Source: Candidatus Sumerlaeota bacterium (GTDB taxonomy: Bacteria; Sumerlaeota; Sumerlaeia; JADFCW01). Taken from it: DNA of 50,161 bases. This document shows, piece after piece, positions 1 to 7,019 of the stretch (position 1 is its first letter; each line of letters begins with the position of its first letter). A model generated the notes under the pieces. That model had not been told where the DNA came from and made no database searches. It saw only the letters and a program-made list of their open reading frames with translations. Both the position numbers and the translations under genes were made by a program. The DNA lies in assembly GCA_017161705.1 (NCBI GenBank), contig JADFCW010000007.1, forward strand, positions 1 through 50,161. Reading direction: 5' to 3'.

Positions 1-512
1 CACAGGCAAATGGCGTTGAACATCGGAATGTTGCCGGCGGCCTCCTCGGCGGCTGCCGAGCGCAGCGACTCGAAAGCCTCGGCGCCCGCGAGCGCAAAAA
101 AGAGAACCGACAGCGCGATACTGGTCAGCGGGCCGGCCACCGCAATCAGGAATTCGTGCAACGGCTTCTCCGACTCGCGATGAATCTGCGCCACACCCCC
201 GAAGATAAACAGAGTGATCGAGGTAACCGGAATGCCGAAAAACCGCGCCACCAAGCTGTGGCCCATTTCATGCAACACGACGCACAGAAAAAACACCGCA
301 CTGGTCACCACGCCGGCAAACCATCGTTCATTCGATGCCCATTCCGGATGATCCTCCGCAAACTGGGCCGAAATCGTCATTGTGATCAGCGCAAAAATCA
401 CCAGCCAGCTGAGGTCCACGTACACCGGAATGCCGAAAAACTTCCCGAGGGCAAACGCGCCCGGCCGGCGCCGGATCGCCCGGGCAGATGAATGGCCGCT
501 CCCTGGATTCAT
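1..512 (-). CDS. Site-2 protease family (M50) metalloprotease, partial
   Basis: Intramembrane zinc protease; family members cut membrane-anchored regulators within the bilayer. The frame begins at ATG 512 behind an AGGAGA ribosome site and runs off the left edge after 170 codons, so the C-terminus (second metal-ligand motif, possible CBS domains) is missing. Visible: a basic N-terminus, the family-typical GIPVYVDLSW at residues 27-36, a hydrophobic span at about 67-80 leading into the zinc/catalytic motif HEMGH at 81-85, the FGIPV and FIFGGVAQI strands at about 92-110, and a further membrane span at about 121-142. The FGGVAQI/HRES pattern resembles Rip3-like S2P proteins. It lies 49 bp downstream of the deoxyhypusine-synthase-like gene on the same strand and may be cotranscribed. 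The family is certain from the motif; the substrate is unknown. Confidence 0.88.
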   Translation of the reverse strand, partial: MNPGSGHSSARAIRRRPGAFALGKFFGIPVYVDLSWLVIFALITMTISAQFAEDHPEWASNERWFAGVVTSAVFFLCVVLHEMGHSLVARFFGIPVTSITLFIFGGVAQIHRESEKPLHEFLIAVAGPLTSIALSVLFFALAGAEAFESLRSAAAEEAAGNIPMFNAICL

Positions 513-561
513 CGAAAAACGATCTCCTATCTCTTCCCTCTCGCTGCCTGTGTGCGCGCCC

Positions 562-1473
562 CTACTCGTCCGCCTTCAACATCTTGCAGAGCAAATGATG
601 CAGCGAGGGAATGCTGACGCGGTGATCCACGAGAAAATTATATCCCGCTCCGCCTAGCGACACCGGCCGCAGGACAATGTTCTTCGCCGGCCGATAGTAA
701 TAGTGATTGATCCCCGGCCGCACGTCGAAATTCGCTGTCGTGATCGGATGAACGGGAAAGCCCAGATTGCGCGCGATGCTCAGGGCTTTGAGAAACACTT
801 CGGGGCCGATCACCGCCGATCCGAAATTCAGAAAGCAGCCATGGGCCAGGTGCGCGATGCTCTCGGTGTAAATCTTGAAATCGTGGAATGTAGCCCGGCC
901 CGTCGCCGCCCCGTCGCACAGCGGATGCTGATGGATGATGTCTGTTCCGATGGCCACGTGCACGGTTGCGGGAATTTTCAACTGAAAGGCGGCGGCCAGA
1001 AGACTGTAGTCCATGAATGGCAATTTCTCGCGGACGATGAGCCGGCCGATGGCCCGGCCAAAACCCTCCCGCGACCGGTTGATCGCGCGGTTCATCATCG
1101 CCCCCGTCTCCTCCCACATCCCGAACGTACCGTCTTCGATGTTCTTGGCCACGCTTTCGGCGGTCGCACCCTGCAACGCTATCTCGAAATCGTGGATCGC
1201 GCTTGCCCCGTTCATGGCCAGATGCGTTATGACCCCGCGCCGCATCAGATCAATGAGCAGAAGCGACTGGCCCGTTTTGACGACGTGCGCGCCGATCTGC
1301 ACGACAACCCCTTTTTTGTTGCGCGCAGCCTCGGCCACGCGCGCTGCCAGCTGTCGAAATTTGCGATTCGGCCAAGGCTTGAACTTCTTCGTATCGCGGA
1401 TAAAATCCGTGTGAAAGTGCAGATTCTGGCGCTGCGCCAGCGGAAAAGTGCGAATCTTGCTGAAATCGAGCAT
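562..1473 (-). CDS. Deoxyhypusine synthase-like NAD-binding-fold protein, function unknown
   Basis: 303 aa soluble protein. The start at ATG 1473 follows GGAG at good spacing; the open frame continues upstream to 1737 only through a repeat element and is not coding. The pattern GAHVVKTGQSLLLIDLMRRG (61-80), NGASAIHDFEIAL (88-100), DGTFGMWEETG (114-124), TVHVAIGTDIIHQHP (170-184) and GSAVIGPEVFLKA (218-230) matches, from memory, a bacterial group with the deoxyhypusine synthase/NAD-binding fold. The eukaryotic and archaeal enzymes move an aminobutyl group from spermidine to eIF5A. Bacteria lack that substrate, so the reaction here is open; a homospermidine-synthase-like activity is one alternative. 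I could not place the catalytic lysine of true deoxyhypusine synthase. It is followed by the S2P gene on the same strand. Confidence 0.6.
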   Translation of the reverse strand: MLDFSKIRTFPLAQRQNLHFHTDFIRDTKKFKPWPNRKFRQLAARVAEAARNKKGVVVQIGAHVVKTGQSLLLIDLMRRGVITHLAMNGASAIHDFEIALQGATAESVAKNIEDGTFGMWEETGAMMNRAINRSREGFGRAIGRLIVREKLPFMDYSLLAAAFQLKIPATVHVAIGTDIIHQHPLCDGAATGRATFHDFKIYTESIAHLAHGCFLNFGSAVIGPEVFLKALSIARNLGFPVHPITTANFDVRPGINHYYYRPAKNIVLRPVSLGGAGYNFLVDHRVSIPSLHHLLCKMLKADE

Positions 1474-1865
1474 GACGGAACTCCGAAAAGACCACCGTTC
1501 ATTACAACACCATCTTATGGTTGAAAGTCGGACAGACAAAGTCAAAAGAAGTTTTTCCCGCCAGCAGGAATGCAAAGCGCCAGCGTGGCTGCCGCCTCCC
1601 AAAAGTTTTGCCCTGATTCTGCAAAGCCTCGCTTCGGACGACGGCAGCCGTGCTGCCGCTTTGGCCCGACAAGTTTTGATGCACCGACCTTGGCCCTTGC
1701 CTGCCAACCAAACAGGCAATGCTCCATAACGATCCATGCACTTTGGCTAAATCGTTAAGCCAGAGAATCTACGCCGCGTCCGGGACTTCGCCTCAAAGCG
1801 GAGGCGCGCCGACGTTTCCACGCTCTACAGCGAACGGAAGCATGCACTACGTGCAGTCCAAATGC
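1474..1865. other. Intergenic region with repeat copy A
   Basis: 392 bp between two minus-strand genes (the deoxyhypusine-synthase-like gene and the TMTC-like gene). It holds palindromic repeat copy A (listed separately), and next to it a stretch CAAACAGGCAATGCTCCA that recurs in similar form beside copy B. Open frames across it are artefacts of the repeat. No convincing promoter or RNA gene was seen. Confidence 0.7.
1564..1695. repeat. Dispersed palindrome-ended repeat, copy A
   Basis: About 105 bp core (1572-1676) whose two ends are inverted copies of each other, and each end is itself a hairpin: the left end reads GCAAAGCGCCAGCGTGGCTG... and the right end CGGCAGCCGTGCTGCCGCTT. Homology to copy B extends over the full 130 bp, with conserved CAGGAATGCAAAGCG at the left and GTTTTGATGC-type sequence at the right, and the two copies align without gaps. 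The architecture is that of a REPIN/BIME or a miniature inverted-repeat element. No transposase is in the window. Confidence 0.8.
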
Positions 1866-3572
1866 CTACTCAGGCGCTGTTGATGCCTTGTTATCCTTGC
1901 GGCCTTTGGAAACCTCGCCATCCGACAAATCCTTCTCCACCTTCGGGTCGGCGGCAGCCCCGAGATCGCGCGCGCGGCCGTAAGCTCTGCGCGCCTGCTC
2001 GACCCTCGGCGGCTCGACTGCCAGATTCAGCCGCGCCAGCTCCATTTGCACCTCGCCGTCGTCCACATCCCATGCGGCCACCTCGTCCAACAGCGCCCGC
2101 GCCTCGTCCGATTTGCCCATTTCCATCAGCAGCGAAGCCAGAAACAGCCGCAGCATCGGACGCCCCGGCCGCAACTCCACCGCCTTGCGGCAGGCCTCCA
2201 CGGCCATAGCGTCCTCGCCCGATTCGGCCAGCACCCGCGCAAGGTTCGCATACGCCCAGCACCGGCGCTCCGCGTCCGGCAGCAACCGCGCCGCCTTGTA
2301 AAACGCCCGCACGGCCATCGTCGGGTTGCCCGCCTTCCGATACGCATTCCCCAGATTGAAGTAGCTCCGCCCGCACTCCGGATGATAGCGGACTGATGCC
2401 GCCCAAAGGCTCGCTTCCGTTTTCCACATGGACGCATACATCGAGCCGAGCGCGAAAAAGGCAACCACGATCGCCCCTGTCACCGCCTGCGACGCTGGAA
2501 AACGGTTCCAATAGCGCGACGCCGCGAGTCCGACCAGCGCCGCCATGCCCGCCGACGGCACGTAAGCAAACCGGTCGCTCAACTCGATCGCCTTGAATAA
2601 ATTCACCCAAAGCGTCGGGGCAAGAAACACTGCCAGCCACGCTGCAGCGTCGGCCGCATGACGCCGCGGTCGCGCAACCGCCAGCAGAACCGCCAGCAGC
2701 CCCACAGCCGCCGCATCCACCCATACCCGGCGCGTCAAGACATCGGCCCCCAGCGTCGGAATGACTGGAAAACTTTGCTGAGCCGCGTAGAGAAACAGCA
2801 GCCTTGCCAGACGTTCGACGAAGCCCCCTTCCACCGGCATCATTCCCTTTGCGCCGGCCATCGGAAAGCAGACTAAGCGAAACACCAGATAAATGGCCGC
2901 AAGCAAAGCCGTCGGCGCAAACAGCCGGACCAGATTCCGCACCCGATAGCGATGGATCAGCCCGTAGGCCAACAGAACGCCCGGCAGTGTCACCGCCAAC
3001 TCCTTGGAAACAAGCGCGGCCAGATACAACCCAGCCGCAGCCCCGAACCAAAACCATCGCTGCGGCGCCGGCGTGACAAACGTCCGCATCGTGGCCAGAA
3101 CCGTCAGCAGCAAAAACAGCCCGCAGAGCAAATCGCTCCGTCCGGCCACAAACGCCACGCTTTCGGCGTGAACCGGATGGACCGCGAAAACCGCCGCGGC
3201 CAGACCGCCCGTCCGCCGCCCCATCAGCCGCGCGATCACCGCAAACACCAGCACGCTGTTCACGCCATGCAACAAAACGTTGGTCAGATGATAATGCCAG
3301 GGATCGAGCCCCCCCACCGCATAGTTCAACCAAAAACTGAGAAAGACCAGCGGCCGATAGTAGCCGGCCGGCTGGCGCGTAATCTCCAGGCCGAAATCCC
3401 GCGTGAAACAGCGCCACCACACCCCGGCCGACTTCAGAAACTCGTTCTCCGCAATGACCGCCACATCGTCCCACACAAAGCCGTAGCCCGCCGTGTGCGC
3501 GAACACAGCGGCCCCCAGCAGAAAAATACCCGCCGCGGTCAGCCGATCCCGATAGCCGATTTGCGTTTCCAT
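1866..3572 (-). CDS. TMTC-like polytopic membrane glycosyltransferase with C-terminal TPRs
   Basis: 568 aa. The N-terminal two thirds are polytopic membrane sequence resembling the PMT/TMTC (GT-C) fold: an early acidic loop VWDDVAVI after the first span, the family-typical YRPLVFLSFWLNY and YHLTNVLLHG motifs, and HPVHAESVAFVAGRSDLL. Enzymes of this fold transfer a sugar from a lipid-phosphate carrier on the outer face of the inner membrane. The last 180 residues are TPR-like (YFNLGNAYRKAGNPTMAVRA, AYANLARVLAESGEDAMAVE) and end in a charged tail. ATG 3572 has no strong ribosome site. The gene stands alone between copy A and the divergent argF-like gene. The architecture is clear; donor and acceptor are unknown. 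Confidence 0.75.
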   Translation of the reverse strand: METQIGYRDRLTAAGIFLLGAAVFAHTAGYGFVWDDVAVIAENEFLKSAGVWWRCFTRDFGLEITRQPAGYYRPLVFLSFWLNYAVGGLDPWHYHLTNVLLHGVNSVLVFAVIARLMGRRTGGLAAAVFAVHPVHAESVAFVAGRSDLLCGLFLLLTVLATMRTFVTPAPQRWFWFGAAAGLYLAALVSKELAVTLPGVLLAYGLIHRYRVRNLVRLFAPTALLAAIYLVFRLVCFPMAGAKGMMPVEGGFVERLARLLFLYAAQQSFPVIPTLGADVLTRRVWVDAAAVGLLAVLLAVARPRRHAADAAAWLAVFLAPTLWVNLFKAIELSDRFAYVPSAGMAALVGLAASRYWNRFPASQAVTGAIVVAFFALGSMYASMWKTEASLWAASVRYHPECGRSYFNLGNAYRKAGNPTMAVRAFYKAARLLPDAERRCWAYANLARVLAESGEDAMAVEACRKAVELRPGRPMLRLFLASLLMEMGKSDEARALLDEVAAWDVDDGEVQMELARLNLAVEPPRVEQARRAYGRARDLGAAADPKVEKDLSDGEVSKGRKDNKASTAPE

Positions 3573-3868
3573 CTCACGCGCACCGATGCCCTCGATCCCT
3601 CCGATGAAACCTCACGCAAAGCGACAACGCCGGCAAGCAAAAACCTCGACAATCCCGCACGTCCCGGATCCGCCAATAATCGCCGCGAGCAGAACCGCCA
3701 GGTCGCAACGGCTTCTTTTGCTTCCTCCGCTGACGTGGCGTTCTGGCGTAAGGCCCTTCTAAAATTTTAACGGACGAATCAAAAATTTCCGCAAAAAACA
3801 CTTGCCTAATCCGAACGGCCTGACGCACAAGAGATGTTCCATTTCTTGCTGGAGGGTGACTGACAACT

Positions 3869-4792
3869 GTGCGCAAGCGTGACCTCGTTTCCATCAATGA
3901 CCTCAGCCGCGACGACGTGCTCGAAATCTTTTACATCGCGCGCGACCTCAAATCGCGTCTGGCCAAGGGCGAACGACCGCGGCTTCTCGACGGCCGAGTC
4001 CTTGCCATGATCTTCGAAAAGCCATCCCTGCGCACCCGCGTCACCTTCGAGGTCGGCATCCACCAACTCGGCGGCCATGCCGTCACGCTGACCCAGGCCG
4101 AGATCGGCCTCGGCAAGCGCGAGTCGGTCCATGATGTGGCCAAAAACCTCGAACGCTGGGTCAACCTCGTCGCCATTCGCACCTTTGAGCAAAAGATCGT
4201 GGCCCAACTGGCCCTCCACGCCGCCATTCCCGTCATCAACGCTCTGACCGACAGCGAACACCCTTGTCAGGCCCTGGCCGACCTGTTCACGTTGACCGAA
4301 CATTTCCCCTCCATCCAGGGGCTGACGCTGGCCTATGTCGGCGACGGCAACAATATCTGTTCCTCGCTCCTGCTCCTGTGCCCTTTGCTCGGAGTGAATA
4401 TCAGCGTGGCCAGCCCCGCCGCCTACGCCCCGCCTCCCGCCATTCTCGCCCAGGCCCAACGCAATGCCGCACTGACCGGCGCCCGCGTAGCCCTTCTCCA
4501 AGACCCTGTCGCCGCTGTTCGCGACGCCAACGCCATTTACACCGATGTCTGGGCCAGCATGGGACAAGAGCACGAGGCCGCCGAACGCGCCCGCGTCTTC
4601 CGCCCCTATCAGGTCAACGGCGACCTGGTTGCCTCCGCGCCCAGGGGCGTCAAAATCATGCATGATTTACCCGCCCATCGCGGCGAGGAAATCACCGACG
4701 ATGTCATGGACAGCGAAAACGCCATCATCTTTGATCAGGCCGAAAACCGCCTGCATGTGCAAAAAGGAATTATGGTCTTTTTGATGAGCTGA
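3869..4792 (+). CDS. argF: Ornithine carbamoyltransferase-like enzyme with altered HCLP motif
   Basis: 307 aa, the usual length for the family, which carbamoylates ornithine to citrulline in arginine synthesis. GTG start at 3869 behind GGAGGGTG. Carbamoyl-phosphate motif SLRTR at 53-57, HPCQ at 131-134, GDGNN at 158-162, and the SMG loop (DVWASMG, 226-232) are all present. The signature normally written HCLP is HDLP here (HDLPAHRG, 265-272): the ornithine-side cysteine is replaced by aspartate. The rest of the motif is intact, so the gene is not decayed, but substrate preference could differ from ornithine (other amino-acid carbamoyltransferases exist). It is monocistronic and divergent from the TMTC-like gene, with no other arginine genes nearby. 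Confidence 0.88.
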   Translation: MRKRDLVSINDLSRDDVLEIFYIARDLKSRLAKGERPRLLDGRVLAMIFEKPSLRTRVTFEVGIHQLGGHAVTLTQAEIGLGKRESVHDVAKNLERWVNLVAIRTFEQKIVAQLALHAAIPVINALTDSEHPCQALADLFTLTEHFPSIQGLTLAYVGDGNNICSSLLLLCPLLGVNISVASPAAYAPPPAILAQAQRNAALTGARVALLQDPVAAVRDANAIYTDVWASMGQEHEAAERARVFRPYQVNGDLVASAPRGVKIMHDLPAHRGEEITDDVMDSENAIIFDQAENRLHVQKGIMVFLMS

Positions 4793-4923
4793 CGCCTGAA
4801 ATAAAAACTGCGCGCTGCACACCCTAACAGCCAAAAGGATCTTGGCAAGATGGCCAAGGTCCCAAGCCCGAAGGATTCGAAGACGGCTCTAAAAGCCGGG
4901 GCAGTAGGTTCTCTTGCGATGAA

Positions 4924-5055
4924 GCAGGAATGCAAAGCGGCAACCCTCCTGCCGCACTCCAGAAGTTTTGCCCTGACCCTGCAAAGCGTTGCTTTGGACT
5001 GCGGCAGCCGTGCTGCCGCTTTTCCCCGGCAAGTTTCGACGCGCCAAACGTGGCC
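4924..5055. repeat. Dispersed palindrome-ended repeat, copy B
   Basis: Second copy of the element at 1564-1695, same orientation, gap-free alignment over about 130 bp. The right-hand hairpin TGCGGCAGCCGTGCTGCCGC is a near-perfect stem, and the left end (AAAGCGGCAACCCTCCTGCC) is the inverted counterpart. The centre is AGAAGTTTTGCCCTGA...CTGCAAAGCGTTGC. Confidence 0.8.
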
Positions 5056-5060
5056 GGTAG

Positions 5061-5099
5061 CCTTAGCCAAACATGGCGGATAACCTTAGCCAAACATGG
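5061..5099. repeat. 16-bp direct repeat pair
   Basis: CCTTAGCCAAACATGG occurs at 5061-5076 and again at 5084-5099, separated by CGGATAA. It abuts the right end of palindromic copy B. A related CCAAACAGGCAATGCTCCA lies at the matching place beside copy A, so this pair may belong to the outer part of the same element. Confidence 0.8.
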
Positions 5100-5282
5100 G
5101 ATGCTCCAAAAAGAGGCGCGCATTTTGACTCATTTTACGAACGAAAGAATCCAATTCGACCTTCGGCGGCAACCAAAACGATCTTCGCAAAATGGCTGGA
5201 TCTCCAGCCGAAAGAGTCCAGACCATAAGGAGGCCGCAACCGGACAAACCAAGAAAAAATCCAACCGATCGGAATGAACCCC

Positions 5283-6524
5283 TTATCGTTCCAGCGGCAA
5301 AGCGCCGGCCGGTGCCAGTCGCAGCAATCGCCCGCGATCCAGCAGCTTCCCCCGCACAATAGTCTGCCGCACCGAAAAATCTTCGTTCAGCACCACAACG
5401 TCCGCGTCCTTGCCAGCTTCCAAACTTCCTTTGGTCTGACCCAATCCCGCGATAGTTGCCGGTGTCAGTGACGCCATCCGAACGGCCTCGTGCAGCGGCG
5501 CACCGACCATGGCCGCTGCATTTTTCACCATCCAGTTCAGCGGCGTCACCGAAGACGCAAACGCGCTCAGGTCCGTCAGCATTGCCACGCCGTCGCCGAC
5601 AATCGTCTCCGTCCCGTCGCGCGGACCGAACGTATAGCGCCCCCCCGGCGGCATCCCCGCCCCTCGCATCGCATCGCTCACCAGACACAACCGCTCGGCT
5701 CCCTTGCAGCGCCACGTGATCCGCATCAGCGCCGCAGGCAAGTGCTTGCCGTCGGCAATCATTTCGGTCGTCAGCCGGTCGTCCGCCAGCGTCGTCTCCA
5801 GCACACCCGGATGCCGCCACGGTCCCTTGCGCACCGTCGTGGACATCGCGCAGAAAATGTGCGTCACGTGCCGCACGCCCGCCTCGATCGCCGGCTGCAT
5901 TTCGTCATACGTCATGCTGCTGTGCCCCGCCGAAACGACAATTCCCGCCGACGCCAGCTCCCGGATAAAGTCCAGACACCCCTCCACCTCCGGTGAAAGC
6001 GTCACGCGCCGGATCACCCCCGCAAACTTCATCACCACCCGCCGCTCGGCCGGCAACGGCGGACGGCAATGCCGCTCCAAATGGCAGCCCTTCATCGCCG
6101 GATTGAGCCACGGGCCCTCCAGATGCGCGCCCAGCACCTGGCTGCCCCTTGTGCCGCCGGCAATCGCTTCGCGCGTCGTTTCGAGCATCCGCACAATCCG
6201 CTCGGTTTCCGCCGATGTCGAGGTGGCCAGCAGCGACGTCGTGCCATGCAGCGCATGAAACGCACACACCACGTCAAAATCCTCGATCGTACCGTCCATG
6301 AAATCAGCGTCCCACGCGCCGTGAATGTGAAGGTCCACAAACCCCGGCGACACAATCCCATCCGGATACTCCAGCACCTCCGCGTGCCCCGATTTCAACA
6401 GCGAGTTGAATACCGCATCCGCCGGACCGACCGACTCGATCCGCCCCGTCTGCGCGTCAATCACCACGGCGCCGTCCTCCAAAACGCCGTCCGGCAAAAC
6501 CACTTTTCCCCCGCGAACGATCAT
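5283..6524 (-). CDS. nagA: N-acetylglucosamine-6-phosphate deacetylase-like amidohydrolase
   Basis: 413 aa. NagA removes acetate from GlcNAc-6-P in amino-sugar or peptidoglycan recycling. ATG 6524 sits 6 nt after GGGAGG, and the frame upstream of it is not coding. Metal and active-site landmarks: HIHG (66-69), HLEGPW (134-139), the GHS histidine (201), the THIF histidine (222) and the catalytic Asp of LVSDAM (284). The usual THLFNAM is THIFCAM here, so the substrate-binding Asn is Cys; a related acylamino-sugar substrate is possible. It is the last gene of the uvrD-regulator-nagA operon, 31 bp after the regulator. No other amino-sugar catabolism genes are present. Confidence 0.85.
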   Translation of the reverse strand: MIVRGGKVVLPDGVLEDGAVVIDAQTGRIESVGPADAVFNSLLKSGHAEVLEYPDGIVSPGFVDLHIHGAWDADFMDGTIEDFDVVCAFHALHGTTSLLATSTSAETERIVRMLETTREAIAGGTRGSQVLGAHLEGPWLNPAMKGCHLERHCRPPLPAERRVVMKFAGVIRRVTLSPEVEGCLDFIRELASAGIVVSAGHSSMTYDEMQPAIEAGVRHVTHIFCAMSTTVRKGPWRHPGVLETTLADDRLTTEMIADGKHLPAALMRITWRCKGAERLCLVSDAMRGAGMPPGGRYTFGPRDGTETIVGDGVAMLTDLSAFASSVTPLNWMVKNAAAMVGAPLHEAVRMASLTPATIAGLGQTKGSLEAGKDADVVVLNEDFSVRQTIVRGKLLDRGRLLRLAPAGALPLER

Positions 6525-6555
6525 TGCCGCCTCCCGCAAGCCTTTTGCAGATAGT

Positions 6556-6999
6556 TCACCGCGCTTGGTCCGTCCCTTCGACTCTTTGCCCGCCCTGTCT
6601 GCTGGGTCCGCCCCGCCTCGACTCCGCCTGCCTCGCCCGCAACTCATGCAACAACGCCGCCAGCCGCTGCGGATCAAACGGCTTGCTCAGAAAACCGTCC
6701 GCCGGCGTGCCCAGCCGCCAGAACGAATCCGGCAGGTCCGATCCCTTTGTCGTGGCCGTCACAATCACCACGATTGTCTCCGGCCGCTCGCTCTTGATCC
6801 GCTCGCAGACCGTCAGACCATCCATGCCCGGCATCACCAGATCCACCACCACAATGTCGGGATTGATGTCCGCCAACGACTCGAGGGCGTGGCGCCCGTC
6901 TGTCTCCACCGCCACGGCATACTGGTCGCCGAGGGCAAGGCTCATCATTTTACATACATCGGGATCGTCGTCCACAATCAACACCGTCGGCAACGGCAT
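6556..6999 (-). CDS. Single-domain response regulator (CheY-like receiver)
   Basis: 147 aa, a receiver domain and a short basic tail with no DNA-binding or enzymatic output domain. Acidic pocket DDD (10-12), phospho-acceptor Asp53 (VVDLVMPGMDG), Thr81 (VTATT) and Lys106 (LSKPF) are all in place, so phosphorylation is expected. ATG 6999 follows AGGAGG at ideal spacing. It sits 20 bp behind the helicase gene and ahead of nagA-like. No histidine kinase is in the window, so it is an orphan receiving phosphate from a distant kinase and acting through protein contact. Confidence 0.9.
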   Translation of the reverse strand: MPLPTVLIVDDDPDVCKMMSLALGDQYAVAVETDGRHALESLADINPDIVVVDLVMPGMDGLTVCERIKSERPETIVVIVTATTKGSDLPDSFWRLGTPADGFLSKPFDPQRLAALLHELRARQAESRRGGPSRQGGQRVEGTDQAR

Positions 7000-7019
7000 G
7001 GCCTGCCTCCTGACGCCCG

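Larger units (their letters stand above)
4793..5282. other. Intergenic repeat-rich region between convergent argF-like and nagA-like genes
   Basis: 490 bp between the 3' ends of two convergent genes. It contains palindromic repeat copy B (4924-5055), a pair of 16-bp direct repeats (5061-5099), and two loosely similar stretches at 4810-4855 and 5165-5210 (AGCCAAAAGGATCTTGGCAA against CAACCAAAACGATCTTCGCA) that look like another dispersed repeat flanking copy B. No gene is apparent. On the minus strand, a T-run after the nagA-like stop (about 5250-5260) could help termination, but the hairpin before it is weak. Confidence 0.65.

Noticed and set aside
1474..1737. Upstream extension of the deoxyhypusine-synthase-like frame
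   Set aside because: It is read through palindromic repeat A; the good ribosome site is at 1473.
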